Assembly: GCF_002286935.1 (NCBI RefSeq)
Contig: NZ_MVOH01000006.1
Span: 186,001-250,000 of the forward strand
From: Bifidobacterium criceti
Lineage (GTDB): Bacteria > Actinomycetota > Actinomycetes > Actinomycetales > Bifidobacteriaceae
DNA length: 64,000 nt
Direction of reading: 5' to 3'
The notes beneath the pieces are model-generated. The model made no database searches and had not been told where the DNA came from. It was given only the letters and a program-made list of their open reading frames with translations. The position numbers and the translations under genes are program-made. Shown one piece after another: positions 17,480-30,271 of this stretch; position 1 is the first letter of the stretch; every line of letters begins with the position of its first letter.

Positions 17480-19282
17480 TCAGAGCAGCTTCGCAAGACG
17501 GTCGGCGATGACCTGCGCAGCCGCTTCCGCCGGCACGGCCTCCTTGTTGCCACCGTCACGGTCTCGAATCTCGATTGTGCCGTTGCTCACGGTGTCACGA
17601 CCTGCGACGGCGATGATCGGCACGCCGATGAGCTCGGCGTCCTTGAACTTGACGCCCGGCGAGACCTTCTTGCGGTCGTCGTAGATGACTTCGACACCAT
17701 CGGCCTCGAGCTGTTCGACGAGCCGCTCGGCCGCCTCGAACGCCGTTTCGTCCTTGCCGGTCGCGACGACGTGCACTTGCGCGGGCGCGATGTTCGCCGG
17801 CCATGCGAGACCGCGTTCATCATGGTGCGTCTCAGCGATGCATGCGAGCACACGGCTCACACCGATGCCGTAGCAGCCCATCCACACCGGCACCGTCTTG
17901 CCGTTCTGGTCGAGGACCTTGAGCCCGAGCGCCTCGGAGTATTTGAGGCCAAGCTGGAAGACCTGCCCGATCTCGACGCCGCGTTCGAAGCTCAACGGGC
18001 CCGAGCCGTCGGGGCTCATGTCGCCGTCTCGCACCTCGACCGCCTCGACGACACCGTCGGCCTTGAAATCACGGCCATAGACGAGGTCGTAGTAGTCGAC
18101 GTCCTGTTCGTCGGCACCGGTGAACCATGCCGAACCTTCGGCCACATGCGCGTCGATGAAATAGCGCAGCGCATCGTCGGCGTCGTTCTGTGGACCGAAT
18201 CCCATCGGCCCGATGAAGCCCTGGACGAGTTCCGGATGCGCCTTGAGGTCCTCTTCGGTCGCCTCCTCGAGTTCCGCCGGTGCGAACTGCGCTTCGAGGC
18301 GCTTCATATCGATCGTGCGGTCGCCGGGGATGCCGACGATGATGAGTTCGCGCCACGGTTCGTCATGGTCGTCATCCTCGGCATGCCTGACCGCGACGAC
18401 GACGTTCTTGAGGATGTCCGATGCCTGCCATGCGCGGCCGTCTTCACGCGGATACGTCTCGTTCGCGAACGTGACCATCTCGTCGATCGTCTTCGCGTTC
18501 GGCGTCGCGCGCTTTTCCGCCGCCGGTGTCGCCGAGCAGTCGACCGCCTCGACTTCGGGCGTGTGCAGTGCCTCGACGTTCCACGCCTTGCCGCTTGGCG
18601 CAAGCGCAAACGTGTCCTCGCCGATCGGCATCGGCGCGAGGAACTCCTCGGAAGCCGAGCCTCCCATCGGGCCGCTCATCGCGAACACCGGCACATACTC
18701 CAGATCGAGGCGCTGGAAGATGCGTTCGTATGCGCCGCGTTCGTCCATATACGCCTTGCGCATGCCTTCCTCGTCGACGGTGAACGAATACGCGTCCTTC
18801 ATGATGAACTCACGGCCACGGATGAGGCCCGCGCGCGGACGGAACTCGTCACGGTACTTCGTCTGGATCTGGTAGAGCGTGACCGGCAGGTCCTTGTAGG
18901 ACGAATACATGTCCTTGACGAGGAGCGTGAACATCTCCTCATGCGTCGGCGCGAGCAGGTAGTCGGCCTCATGGCGGTCCTTGAGGCGGAAGATGTTGTC
19001 GCCGTATTCCTCCCAGCGGTGCGTCGCCTCGTACGGTTCGCGCGGCAGGAGCGCCGGGAAATGCACTTCCTGGGCGCCGATGCCGTTGATCTCCTCACGG
19101 ATGACATCCTCGATCTTGTTGAGGACGGCGAGGCCGAGCGGCAGCCACGTCCAGATGCCGGGCGCGGCCTTGCGGATGTAGCCGGCGCGCTGGAGCAGTT
19201 TCGCGGAATCGACGTCTGCGTCGGCGGGGTCTTCACGCAACGTACGCAGGAACATGGTGGACATTCGAAGAGCTTTCGTCAT
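17480..19282 (-). CDS. proS: Prolyl-tRNA synthetase, bacterial type with editing domain
   Basis: Charges tRNA-Pro. It has 600 residues, matching the bacterial form with an INS editing domain. Class II motifs are visible: motif 1 around [16 protein letters not shown], motif 2 as [22 protein letters not shown], and motif 3 as [18 protein letters not shown]. The INS domain (about residues 225-400) deacylates Ala-tRNA-Pro. The C-terminal anticodon-binding domain includes [15 protein letters not shown]. The start at 19282 ([11 protein letters not shown]) is chosen by similarity to other bifidobacterial ProS proteins; the ribosome-binding site is weak, and 19264 is an alternative. Confidence 0.96.
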   Translation of the reverse strand: MTKALRMSTMFLRTLREDPADADVDSAKLLQRAGYIRKAAPGIWTWLPLGLAVLNKIEDVIREEINGIGAQEVHFPALLPREPYEATHRWEEYGDNIFRLKDRHEADYLLAPTHEEMFTLLVKDMYSSYKDLPVTLYQIQTKYRDEFRPRAGLIRGREFIMKDAYSFTVDEEGMRKAYMDERGAYERIFQRLDLEYVPVFAMSGPMGGSASEEFLAPMPIGEDTFALAPSGKAWNVEALHTPEVEAVDCSATPAAEKRATPNAKTIDEMVTFANETYPREDGRAWQASDILKNVVVAVRHAEDDDHDEPWRELIIVGIPGDRTIDMKRLEAQFAPAELEEATEEDLKAHPELVQGFIGPMGFGPQNDADDALRYFIDAHVAEGSAWFTGADEQDVDYYDLVYGRDFKADGVVEAVEVRDGDMSPDGSGPLSFERGVEIGQVFQLGLKYSEALGLKVLDQNGKTVPVWMGCYGIGVSRVLACIAETHHDERGLAWPANIAPAQVHVVATGKDETAFEAAERLVEQLEADGVEVIYDDRKKVSPGVKFKDAELIGVPIIAVAGRDTVSNGTIEIRDRDGGNKEAVPAEAAAQVIADRLAKLL

Positions 19283-19357
19283 ACCCCTCAAATTATGCGC
19301 ATTGGCAGACATCCGCGGGGTGCGGTGACGTTGGTCCGCACCCGTGTGCGGCATCGT

Positions 19358-19813
19358 TCACTTCGACTTCGGCCGTGCGACGCCCATATCCGCCGCGTCG
19401 TCCGCGCGGTTCTCGATGTCGTGCTCGAGCATCTCGTCGTTCACGATGCGCCACGGGTAGACGAAGATCATGAGCATGCATGCGCAGCCGATGAAATACA
19501 GCACGTCGCATAGCGCAACCGCTCCGAAACTGACGAAATCGTTCGGGATGAGCAGTCCGACGACCATGACGAACATGCCGACGGCGGGCAGCACCTGCCA
19601 CACCCACGGATTCGGCGCATGCTCACGCGCCTTCGTACGCACCGAGAGCTGGTAGAACGGCACGATGAACATGAGTCCACCGATGATCGTGAGGATGTCC
19701 GAGAGTTTGATCCAGTTCCACAGCGGCACCGGCTGCGCGTTGTACATGACGAACGCGACGAACAGCACGACCGCGCCGATCGCCGAGACGATATACGCGT
19801 TCCTATGCTTCAT
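19358..19813 (-). CDS. Small four-helix membrane protein, function unknown
   Basis: Protein of 151 residues. The start at 19813 has a strong AGGAGG site. Four hydrophobic segments are visible: AYIVSAIGAVVLFVAFVMY (6-24), ILTIIGGLMFIVPFY (about 40-55), WVWQVLPAVGMFVMVVGLLI (about 70-90) and LCDVLYFIGCACMLMIFVY (about 100-118). A charged, acidic cytoplasmic tail ends in a basic ARPKSK. I do not recognise a named family. It sits between the helicase gene and proS on the same strand, about 75 bp upstream of proS, so co-transcription is possible. Confidence 0.75.
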   Translation of the reverse strand: MKHRNAYIVSAIGAVVLFVAFVMYNAQPVPLWNWIKLSDILTIIGGLMFIVPFYQLSVRTKAREHAPNPWVWQVLPAVGMFVMVVGLLIPNDFVSFGAVALCDVLYFIGCACMLMIFVYPWRIVNDEMLEHDIENRADDAADMGVARPKSK

Positions 19814-19937
19814 GATGCCTTCCTCCTGCCTTGCGGCCGCGCGTGACGCCTGCCGCACGCGCTTCATATGCCATCCACATTGTAGCGGCGCGCGCATGGG
19901 TGCGTGTTCACGAAGGGCGTGCACAGGGCACATGTGT

Positions 19938-21365
19938 TCAGAAAAGCTCGTCCTGTGCGAACTCGTCCTCTTCACCGTCCTCCGCGGACGTCTGCGCATG
20001 CCGCTGCGCCGCGACGACCGACGCGGCGCCGTCGTCGTGCAACATGCGCGCCGCGAGCGCCGAACGCTCGCGCAACGTGCCGTCGAGGCGCACGGCGTCG
20101 GCGCTCACGTCGAACATATGGTTGTTGACACCGCCAAGATACAGCCCGTCGAGGTTCCCGACCCTCGACAATGCGACATAGCCCATGCCAGGCGCGAACG
20201 TGCGCCTGAGGTCCATGACGGCCGCGTCGAGCGTCATGCCCTGCGACTTGTGGATCGTGATCGCCCATGCGCAGCGCAACGGCACCTGGGAGACGGCGGC
20301 GAGTGTCTTCTCATTGTCGGTGAGCTCCCAATCGCTTGGCTTCATCGTCACGATGTTGCCGTTCTCGAACGCGACGATCGGCCATCCGCCCTTGTTCTCC
20401 GGCGCGAACCCGCTCACGGTGCCGAGCGAGCCGTTGACGTACTGATGGTCGGCGTCGTTGCGCACGGCCATGACCTCCGCGCCCGCCTTGAGCGTGAGCA
20501 CGTCCGGTGCGAGCATGTTCTTCTTGAGGCGTTCGACAAGGTTCGCGGGACCCGCGCATTGCGCGTGGAACACATGTGCCGGCGCATCAATCTCGGCGAG
20601 CCTGCGGTCATTGAGCGCGTCCGCCTGACGGTTGACCGGGAACAGGTTGACGGCCGTCCTCCCCTCTTCGGGCATGACGCTGAGCCGGGTCACGAGCAGG
20701 TCGCGGTCCTGTTGCGTGACACGCCCCTCGCGGATGTCGGTGAGCACGCCGAGCAATGCGCCGTCATCCTGGCGGTGCTGCTCGCTCAGATAGCAGATGA
20801 CGGGGTCGAGCTCGGCCCATGCGAACGATTCGGTGATGAACCCGTCCGGATCGAGCCCCGCACGCGCATAGCGCTCGCGTGACGAGACGAATTCCGGACT
20901 CGGCGCGATCACGTCATGGTTGCGCGCGCCGACGCTCACCGGCGGCAACTGGAACAGGTCACCCGAAAGCACGACCTGCACACCGCCGAACGGGCGTGCG
21001 TCATGGCGCACGACGCGCATCGCCTGGTCGACCATATCGAACAGCCACGCATGCATCATCGAGACTTCGTCGATGACGAGGACGTCGGCCGCGCACAACG
21101 CCTTGCGCCGCCGTGTGCGCACGTTCTTGAGGACCGCCTCGGTGAGCGCGTTCGCGACACCGAGACCGCTCCACGAGTGGATCGTCTGTCCGTTGATATG
21201 CGTCGCCGCGATGCCCGTCGACGCGGTGACGGCGACGCTCGCGCCACGCTTGCGCGCGTCGGCGATGAACGCGTTGAGCGCATATGTCTTGCCCGCGCCC
21301 GGCGCACCCGTCAGGAAGACGCTTGCGCCGGCGTTCATGATCGCGAGCGCCTCCGTCTGCAGCAT
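19938..21365 (-). CDS. PIF1-like (RecD/SF1B) DNA helicase
   Basis: ATP-dependent helicase of 475 residues. Walker A is GAPGAGKT at 20-27, Walker B is VLVIDEVSMM, motif III is VVLSGDLFQLPPV, and the later SF1 motifs include TIHKSQGMTLDAAVMDL and GMGYVALSRVGNLDGLYL. These are the motifs of the PIF1 family, which unwinds forks and G-quadruplexes. It starts at 21365 and overlaps the stop of the HAD phosphatase gene by one base (TGATG), so it is the third gene of an orn-HAD-helicase unit. It ends with an acidic tail. Confidence 0.92.
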   Translation of the reverse strand: MLQTEALAIMNAGASVFLTGAPGAGKTYALNAFIADARKRGASVAVTASTGIAATHINGQTIHSWSGLGVANALTEAVLKNVRTRRRKALCAADVLVIDEVSMMHAWLFDMVDQAMRVVRHDARPFGGVQVVLSGDLFQLPPVSVGARNHDVIAPSPEFVSSRERYARAGLDPDGFITESFAWAELDPVICYLSEQHRQDDGALLGVLTDIREGRVTQQDRDLLVTRLSVMPEEGRTAVNLFPVNRQADALNDRRLAEIDAPAHVFHAQCAGPANLVERLKKNMLAPDVLTLKAGAEVMAVRNDADHQYVNGSLGTVSGFAPENKGGWPIVAFENGNIVTMKPSDWELTDNEKTLAAVSQVPLRCAWAITIHKSQGMTLDAAVMDLRRTFAPGMGYVALSRVGNLDGLYLGGVNNHMFDVSADAVRLDGTLRERSALAARMLHDDGAASVVAAQRHAQTSAEDGEEDEFAQDELF

Positions 21366-22210
21366 CAGTGCACCAGCCGATCGACGACGCGGATTACGCC
21401 CTCCTCTGTGTTCGCGGGCGCGAGGTAATGCGCGACCTTCTTGACGTCCGGGTGCGCGTTCGCCATCGCGAACGAATAGTCGGCCTCGCGCAGCATGCCG
21501 ATGTCGTTCGGATAGTCACCGAAGACCATCGTCTGCGCGCATGTGACACCAAGTGCACGTTGGAGCGCCTTGACACCTTCGCCTTTGTCGACGTGCTTGT
21601 CCATGATGTCGACCCAATGGGGGCTCGACGCGAGCGCGATGTATGGGTCGGTCACGAAACCGAGTTCGCGGCGCGCCATCTCCTGCGCGTCACCGAAGTC
21701 GAATATCGCGAGTTTGAGGATCTTCTCGTCCTTGTACCGCAATACGTCGCGCAGGTTCGGCACGACGGTCAGTTTCGTGTAATACTTGCTCGCTTCGGCG
21801 ATGAACGCGTCGTCCTCGCGGCTCACATATGCGCCGCCGAGCGCGCATACGACGAGACCGAGGTCGTCGTGTGTGCGTTCCGTCATCGCGATCGTCTCAT
21901 CGACGATGTCGTCGCTCACACCATGCGTCTCAATGATCCGTCCGTCGAGCGCGACGACGTTGCCGTTCTCCGCGATGATCGGCAACGGCTGCGGCGCATC
22001 GGCGAACATCTTCCCGAGCGTCTGGTACTGCCGTCCGCTCGCGGGCACGAAGCGTATGCCAAGCTGCGTGATACGGTCGAACATCGGCGCGAAGCCGAGC
22101 GGAATGCGGCTGTCCGCGTCGAGCAACGTGCCGTCCATGTCCGCGACGATGAGCTTGATGTCGTCGAGTGTGTCGAGTGTCTTCCAATCCTTGGGTTCCG
22201 TCATCGTCAT
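21365..22210 (-). CDS. Cof-type HAD hydrolase (sugar/nucleotide phosphatase)
   Basis: Haloacid-dehalogenase superfamily phosphatase of 281 residues with a type IIB cap. Motif I is VADMDGTLLD (nucleophile Asp24, acid Asp26), motif II lies in VPASGRQYQTL, and motifs III/IV are KGEGVKALQ with VFGDYPNDIGML. Cof-type enzymes hydrolyse sugar phosphates, PLP or FMN; the substrate cannot be told. The start at 22210 follows GGAGGAGACCTG. It lies 14 bp downstream of orn. Confidence 0.92.
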   Translation of the reverse strand: MTMTEPKDWKTLDTLDDIKLIVADMDGTLLDADSRIPLGFAPMFDRITQLGIRFVPASGRQYQTLGKMFADAPQPLPIIAENGNVVALDGRIIETHGVSDDIVDETIAMTERTHDDLGLVVCALGGAYVSREDDAFIAEASKYYTKLTVVPNLRDVLRYKDEKILKLAIFDFGDAQEMARRELGFVTDPYIALASSPHWVDIMDKHVDKGEGVKALQRALGVTCAQTMVFGDYPNDIGMLREADYSFAMANAHPDVKKVAHYLAPANTEEGVIRVVDRLVH

Positions 22211-22224
22211 CAGGTCTCCTCCGC

Positions 22225-22869
22225 TCATTCGGCGATGCTCGTGCGTTCGATGTCCTTGGCGATGCGCTCCGCGTCGGCTGCGTCAGGCCCCGGAGCGGGC
22301 GCCATGACCGCCGCGCGGTAGTAGCGCAGTTCGTCGAGCGATTCGATGATGTCGGCGAGCGCACGGTGCCCGCCCTTCTTCGCCGGACGGTGCTCGTAGA
22401 CGTCCGGATACCAGCGGCGTGCGAGTTCCTTGATCGTGCTCACATCGATGACGCGGTAGTGCAGCCGTTCCATCAATTCGGGCATGTAACGGTCGAGGAA
22501 CTTCTTGTCCGAACCGACCGAGTTCCCGGCGAGAAGCGGCTTGACACCCTCAGGGATGAACTTCGACACGTACTCGACGACCTTCTGCTGCGCGTCCTCG
22601 ACGCTCAACCCCTGTTCCCATTCGGTGATGAGACCGGAACGGGTGTGCATCGCGCGCACGAAATCGTTCATATGCGCGATCGCGTCGTCGGACGGACGGA
22701 TGACGATGTCGATGCCGTCGTCGAGGACATTGAGGTCGAAATCGGTCGGTACGACGGACACCTCACACAATTCGTCGTGGAAGATGTCAAGTCCCGTCAT
22801 CTCACAATCGATCCAGATGAGCCGTGAGTTCTGCGCCGAATACACTTCGTCATCGTGTGCGTCCACCAT
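22225..22869 (-). CDS. orn: Oligoribonuclease
   Basis: 3'-5' exonuclease that degrades 2-5-nucleotide RNAs, including pGpG. It has 214 residues. DEDDh motifs are present: [11 protein letters not shown] (Asp21, Glu23), the [19 protein letters not shown] region for the second aspartate, and [18 protein letters not shown] for the histidine and last aspartate. The C-terminal 25 residues (after MAPAPGP) are an extra hydrophilic tail. The start follows GAAAGAGG. It heads the orn-HAD-helicase unit. Confidence 0.96.
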   Translation of the reverse strand: MVDAHDDEVYSAQNSRLIWIDCEMTGLDIFHDELCEVSVVPTDFDLNVLDDGIDIVIRPSDDAIAHMNDFVRAMHTRSGLITEWEQGLSVEDAQQKVVEYVSKFIPEGVKPLLAGNSVGSDKKFLDRYMPELMERLHYRVIDVSTIKELARRWYPDVYEHRPAKKGGHRALADIIESLDELRYYRAAVMAPAPGPDAADAERIAKDIERTSIAE

Positions 22870-23001
22870 ATCGTCCTCTTTCCTTGTTCATTCCGTGTTG
22901 TCCGATCGTCCGCGCGGTTGCGCGTGAACATTCGAGCGTACCTCACGGCGGCGCCGTGTGCCATGTTCGATGTGTCACGTTCCATCCTGAGCGTACAACA
23001 C

Positions 23002-23053
23002 GACGACGGGGCCGTGCGCGGAACATCGAAGTTCCATGCACGGCCCCGTCGTC
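23002..23053. terminator. Two-tier hairpin upstream of orn
   Basis: The 16-bp perfect outer arms GACGACGGGGCCGTGC and GCACGGCCCCGTCGTC enclose an inner GGAAC/GTTCC stem. It may be a second terminator or an RNA structure in the orn leader. Confidence 0.6.
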
Positions 23054-23162
23054 TGTGGCGTCACGCGCTCAGCACGGCGCTGAACGCGGTGTCAGGAGCG
23101 TACACTCAGCCGGCGTGGCGGCCCGTCGAACGCGGATCGAACATATCCGCACTCCGGTACAC

Positions 23163-23212
23163 AACAGGGCGGGGGCGCATATGCAGTCAAGCACATGCGA
23201 CCCCGCCCTGTT
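23163..23212 (-). terminator. guaB terminator hairpin
   Basis: The arms AACAGGGCGGGG and CCCCGCCCTGTT pair perfectly, and CGCAT/ATGCG pair inside after one mismatch. It lies about 60 bp beyond the guaB stop at 23273. Confidence 0.7.
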
Positions 23213-23272
23213 CTTCGTTCCTCTCTATTCGCGGACGATGATCGTCCACGACATTCTCAGATACTCAGATAC

Positions 23273-26311
<3,039 letters not shown>

Positions 26312-26315
<4 letters not shown>

Positions 26316-26971
26316 GCGCCGAGACCGCCGCCGTTCATATGGACCGCGCGGCGGATGACGGATGCCGGAATGACGCCCTCGCGCAGGATCTCGATGCCGT
26401 CCCGCGCAAGCGGATCCGCCGCGACGACCGTGCTCGCGACATGCCCTGCCGTCGCGCCGCCGTCGATGTACAGGTCGACGTCATCGCCGAACGCGGCGAC
26501 CGCCTCGTCGACGCACTGCGCGCTCTCCTCACCCGATTTGTTCGCGCTCGACGCGGCGACCGGTCCCGTGACACGCAGCATCGCGAGCGTGACGGCACTG
26601 TTCGGCACACGGATGCCCTGTGTGCGCGCGCCATTCGCCGCGACGCGCACGGTCGCGAGTGGACTGTCCCCACGCGCGAGCGCGATCGGAGAGAACGCGC
26701 CCGGCAGGAACTGCGCGGCGAGTCGGTTGAGCGGGGACGGAAGGTCGAGGCCAAGCGCGGCCGCATCGTCGACGGACGCCATGAGCACTTGGAGCGCTTT
26801 GTACCGCGGGCGTTCCTTCACGCCGTAGATGCGCGCGATCGCGTCGGTGTTGCACGGGTCGCATGCGATGCCGTACACGGTGTCGGTCGGTATGACGACG
26901 ATGCCACCGCGCGCGATGGTGTCCTTCGCGAGCCCGAACGATTCCTCATCCGCTTTGCGTACGTCGCTCAA
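26312..26971 (-). CDS. Threonylcarbamoyl-AMP synthase (Sua5/YrdC/TsaC family)
   Basis: Makes threonylcarbamoyl-AMP from threonine, bicarbonate and ATP, the first step of t6A modification of ANN-decoding tRNAs. It has 219 residues and only the YrdC domain. Visible motifs are IPTDTVYGIACDPCN, the basic KERPRYKALQVLM segment and the GPVAASSANKSGEE binding site. The start follows TAGGAGGCACATTG. It overlaps the wecA-like gene at its 3' end and follows prmC by about 90 bp. Confidence 0.95.
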
Positions 26972-27060
26972 TGTGCCTCCTACCTTGCGTCGCGCGATGC
27001 GCGGCCGTATGCATTACCAACCTAGTACGTCAATCGGTCAGACGATATTCCGGTTCCGCA

Positions 27061-28068
27061 CTATTTCGTCGCGACGAGGTACCGCGGACGTCCCGTCAGG
27101 TCGTATTCGGTGCGCGCGTCGGCGAAGCCGCTCGCGCGCGCGAACGCGACGGTGCGGTCCGCCTGGGTGACGTCATGTTCCATGATGAGCACGCCGCCGT
27201 CGCGCACGAGCGCCGCTGCGCGCACGATGATGCGTTCCGGCACGAGCATACCATCCGCGGAACCTCCGTAGAGCGCCATCTGCGGGTCGTATGCGCGCAC
27301 TTCGAACTGTTCGGGCACGTCGGTGAGCGGAATGTATGGAGGATTGCTCACGACGACATCGACGGTGCCGTCGAGCTGCCCGAGTGTCGTCGGACATGTC
27401 GCGTCGGCGATCTCGAGATGGTAGTTCGCGGTGATGTCAGGGAACACGGCACCCGTTTCGCCCATATTGCGGCGCGTCCACTGCGCGGCGAGGACGTCTT
27501 TTTCGACGCCCCACACCTGCGCTCCGGGTACTTCGGTCGCGATCGACAAGCCGATCGCGCCGCTGCCCGCGCACAGATCGACGACACGGGGACAGTACAG
27601 GCCGTTGCGCGTGATCCATCCGATCGCCTCGTCGACGAGCAGTTCCGTCTCCTGACGCGGAATGAACACTCCGGGACCGACTTTGATGTCGAGGTAGCGG
27701 AACGGCGTATGTCCGACGATGTACTGGAGAGGTTCGCGCTGTTCGCGCCGCGCGAGCATCGCCGCGTACGCGGCGAGCGCGGCGCGCGCGCCGATCGACG
27801 TGCCCGCGACGAGCTTCGCGACATCGTCGCCGAGGAGCGCGGCTTTGTCGACGTCGCTCAACGTCGCGCGTGTCGCTTCGGCGAGGAGCAGTTTCGCGTC
27901 GTGCTGCGGCGTATCGACACCCACCCGTGCGAGACGCGCGCCGCCTTGTGCGATGAGGTCGGCGACGTCGGCCGCATCGTCGGCATCGGTCGTCATGTCG
28001 AAGTCGGCGCGGACGTCGTCGCCCATGTCGTTGGTGTGGGAACGGTTGCCGTTCGCTTCCGATGTCAT
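27061..28068 (-). CDS. prmC: Release factor glutamine N5-methyltransferase PrmC (HemK)
   Basis: Methylates the GGQ glutamine of RF1 and RF2. It has 335 residues. The AdoMet fold begins VVDLCAGSGAIGLSIATEVPG, and the catalytic NPPY motif is in DVVVSNPPYIPLTDVP. The N-terminal substrate domain includes REPLQYIVGHTPFR and FIPRQETELLVDEAI. An acidic 40-residue leader precedes the first helix, longer than in E. coli. The start at 28068 has a strong GGAGG site. It lies downstream of prfA, whose product is its substrate. Confidence 0.96.
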   Translation of the reverse strand: MTSEANGNRSHTNDMGDDVRADFDMTTDADDAADVADLIAQGGARLARVGVDTPQHDAKLLLAEATRATLSDVDKAALLGDDVAKLVAGTSIGARAALAAYAAMLARREQREPLQYIVGHTPFRYLDIKVGPGVFIPRQETELLVDEAIGWITRNGLYCPRVVDLCAGSGAIGLSIATEVPGAQVWGVEKDVLAAQWTRRNMGETGAVFPDITANYHLEIADATCPTTLGQLDGTVDVVVSNPPYIPLTDVPEQFEVRAYDPQMALYGGSADGMLVPERIIVRAAALVRDGGVLIMEHDVTQADRTVAFARASGFADARTEYDLTGRPRYLVATK

Positions 28069-28140
28069 GCTCGCCTCCTGCATAGGTATGCATAGATGAT
28101 CGGTGTGCGTCTCTCGCACGTGTCTGTCGATGTGTGCGTA

Positions 28141-28174
28141 CGTGTGCACACAAGTACCGTGTGCACACAAGTAC
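28141..28174. repeat. Perfect tandem duplication of a 17-bp sequence
   Basis: CGTGTGCACACAAGTAC occurs twice head to tail (28141-28157 and 28158-28174) in the 187-bp gap between prfA and prmC. Each copy contains the palindrome GTGTGCACAC. Confidence 0.9.
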
Positions 28175-28255
28175 GCGGTGCCGGCGTCCGCAGTCGTCAT
28201 ATGGAACTGTCGTATGCGGCTGTCATATGGCGAAAAAAGGGAACGTCCGCTCCGC

Positions 28256-29347
28256 TCACTCGTTGCGGTCGGCGAGACGTTGCGCTTCGTCCGCCTGGAT
28301 ATCGCTGTCGATGACGGCCTGCAGATCGCCATCGAGGACGGCGTCGAGATTGTACGCCTTGTAATTCGTACGGTGGTCGACGATGCGGTTCTCGGGGAAA
28401 TTGTAGGTGCGGATGCGCTCGGAACGGTCGAGCGAACGCACTTGCGAATGCCGCATGTCGGCGGCCTCGGCGGCCTCCTGCTCATGTTTCATCGCGAGCA
28501 GACGACTCTTGAGGACACGCAGCGCCGACGCGCGGTTCTGGATCTGCGATTTCTCATCCTGCATGCTCACGACGATGCCGGTCGGGATATGCGTCATACG
28601 CACCGCCGAATACGTCGTGTTGACGGACTGTCCACCAGGGCCAGAACTCATGAAGATGTCGATTTTGAGGTCCTTCGGATCGATCTCGATCTCATCGTCA
28701 TCCTCATCGGCTTCCGGGAACACGATGACGCCCGCGGCCGACGTCTGGATGCGGCCCTGCGATTCGGTCACCGGGATACGCTGCACGCGGTGCACGCCGC
28801 CTTCGTACTTGAGCGACGCCCACACACCCTCCTCAGGCAACGGCGTGCCCTTCGCGCGAATCGCGAGCTGCACATCCTTGACACCCCCGAGTTCGGTCGT
28901 GTTCTCACTCTGGATCGTCGTGCCCCAGCCGCGCTTCTCGGCGTACCGTGTGTACATGCGCAGCAGGTCGCCGGCGAACAGTGCCGCCTCCTCGCCGCCT
29001 GTACCGGCCTTGATCTCCATGATGACGTCGCGCGCATCATCCGGATCCCTCGGGATGAGCGCCATGCGCAGCTTCTCCTCGGCCGCCGGCAGCGCTTCCT
29101 CAAGGCGTTGCGCCTCGGCTTCGAAATCGGGATCCTCATCGGCCATCTCCCGCGCGGCCTCAAGATCGTCGCGGATGTGCAGATAATCACTGTATGCGCC
29201 GACGATTGTGCCGAGTTCGGCGTGGCGCCTTCCGAGCTTGCGCATCTTGTCCGGATCCGACGCGACGTCCGGCTGCGCCATCTGCTGCTCGATCCTGTCG
29301 TATTCCTCACGTGCGGTACGCGCCGCCGGGAACTGTTCCTCCGCCAT
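28256..29347 (-). CDS. prfA: Peptide chain release factor 1 (RF1)
   Basis: Terminates translation at UAG and UAA. It has 363 residues. The codon-reading PxT tripeptide is PVT in [14 protein letters not shown], and the catalytic loop is [20 protein letters not shown]. The start at 29347 (MAEEQF) follows GGTGGAG; an upstream in-frame extension is rejected as it lacks both a ribosome-binding site and family similarity. The C-terminus is standard ([14 protein letters not shown] with the TNYKAYNLD segment). It is the first gene of the prfA-prmC-sua5-wecA run. Confidence 0.97.
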   Translation of the reverse strand: MAEEQFPAARTAREEYDRIEQQMAQPDVASDPDKMRKLGRRHAELGTIVGAYSDYLHIRDDLEAAREMADEDPDFEAEAQRLEEALPAAEEKLRMALIPRDPDDARDVIMEIKAGTGGEEAALFAGDLLRMYTRYAEKRGWGTTIQSENTTELGGVKDVQLAIRAKGTPLPEEGVWASLKYEGGVHRVQRIPVTESQGRIQTSAAGVIVFPEADEDDDEIEIDPKDLKIDIFMSSGPGGQSVNTTYSAVRMTHIPTGIVVSMQDEKSQIQNRASALRVLKSRLLAMKHEQEAAEAADMRHSQVRSLDRSERIRTYNFPENRIVDHRTNYKAYNLDAVLDGDLQAVIDSDIQADEAQRLADRNE

Positions 29348-29855
29348 CTCCACCTTTTCGATGCCTGTCCGATGCTGTTCGTTTTTCGATGTTTTCGATG
29401 TTTTTCGACGCGGCGGCCGCACACGTATGCCATTCGGCGGCGCATGCGACCTTCGTTCAAACCGTTCCATCCTACCAACAACCCGACAACCGCTGCCGCG
29501 GCGGCCGCCTGCGGCGGCAACGCCGCACTACACAGCCATCTGCAGACGACAAACAGCTGCAGTCTGCGGCACCACCGCGGTCAGCAGCCACCTATAGCCG
29601 TCAAACAGACATCCACCGCGGCACCGCCGCAACCGACAGCCACCCCCACTCACCCATCCGATGTGAAACGCCGATCGCACATCTATGGAATAAACCTCCA
29701 CCCCACTGAGTTGTCTGTCTTGGCAGCGCTCTCGGTTCGCCGCGGGACGCGCCGTACAGCCGCGTCAATGCGCAGCCGTACAATGCATGTATCCGGTTCA
29801 CGCCTGCCATCGGGGCATGGCGACCCGGGTCCCCCGTATCTTTAGGAGACAAATT
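29348..29855. other. Divergent intergenic region between prfA and rpmE (508 bp)
   Basis: No gene is seen here. It carries degenerate units of the 52-bp repeat family (29499-29654) and the rpmE leader. TACAAT near 29780 could be an rpmE -10, but no good -35 goes with it. Confidence 0.65.
29499..29654. repeat. Degenerate 52-bp repeat units (array C)
   Basis: Two units at 29551-29602 and 29603-29654 are each 52 bases, both begin AAACAG, and they share the GCGGCACC(A/G)CCGC hairpin core with the arrays at 31.45 and 32.8 kb. The preceding stretch (about 29499-29550) is a more diverged third unit. Similarity to the other arrays is clear at the core and weak elsewhere. Confidence 0.6.
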
Positions 29856-30068
29856 ATGCAGCCAGGAATTCATCCTGATTATCATGCGGTGCAGGTTACC
29901 TGCTCGTGCGGCAACACGTTCGTCACGAAGTCGACCGCGAAGGGCGACCACATGACGGTGGACGTCTGCTCGAAGTGCCACCCGTTCTACACCGGCAAGC
30001 AGAAGATTCTGGATACCGGCGGCCGCGTGGCCCGTTTCGAGAGGCGCTACGGCAAGAAGAGCAACTGA
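29856..30068 (+). CDS. rpmE: 50S ribosomal protein L31 (zinc-binding form)
   Basis: Large-subunit ribosomal protein of 70 residues. The cysteine-bearing form is evident from TCSCGN (Cys16, Cys18) and [13 protein letters not shown], so it binds zinc. Organisms often carry a cysteine-free copy used under zinc limitation; none is in this window. The start follows AGGAGACAAATT. It ends with a clean hairpin and is followed by a tRNA gene on the same strand. Confidence 0.98.
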   Translation: MQPGIHPDYHAVQVTCSCGNTFVTKSTAKGDHMTVDVCSKCHPFYTGKQKILDTGGRVARFERRYGKKSN

Positions 30069-30083
30069 TTGCATCGCTGATGC

Positions 30084-30115
30084 GAACAACGCCGGCCTTC
30101 GGGTCGGCGTTGTTC
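30084..30115 (+). terminator. rpmE terminator
   Basis: A 14-bp stem (GAACAACGCCGGCC with GGTCGGCGTTGTTC, one mismatch) is closed by a TTCG tetraloop, 16 bp past the rpmE stop. Confidence 0.85.
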
Positions 30116-30189
30116 GTATGGTCACGCTGTTTGCTACACTTTAGCGAGTCGCACACGCGGAACCGTTCCGACTGTTCCGTCAGTGACGC

Positions 30190-30266
30190 GGGGCCTTAGC
30201 TCAGTCGGTTAGAGCATCGGACTCATAATCCGCCGGTCCAGGGTTCAAGCCCCTGAGGCCCCACCA
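30190..30266 (+). tRNA. tRNA with anticodon CAU (elongator Met or Ile2)
   Basis: A complete 77-base cloverleaf with encoded CCA. The acceptor stem is GGGGCCT/AGGCCCC, the D arm GCTC...GAGC, the anticodon loop CTCATAA and the T arm CAGGG-TTCAAGC-CCCTG. The CAU anticodon fits either elongator tRNA-Met or the tRNA-Ile that TilS converts to read AUA. The GGGGCCT acceptor recalls tRNA-Ile2 of other bacteria (GGCCCC), but this does not settle the identity. It is not an initiator tRNA, since the acceptor starts with a normal 1-72 pair. Confidence 0.95.
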
Positions 30267-30271
30267 TTGAC

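Larger units (their letters stand above)
22870..23272. other. Intergenic region between guaB and orn (403 bp) with two hairpins
   Basis: No gene is seen here. It holds two strong inverted repeats (listed separately) and the orn promoter region. The hairpin nearer guaB is the likely guaB terminator; the other lies about 130 bp upstream of the orn start. Confidence 0.7.
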
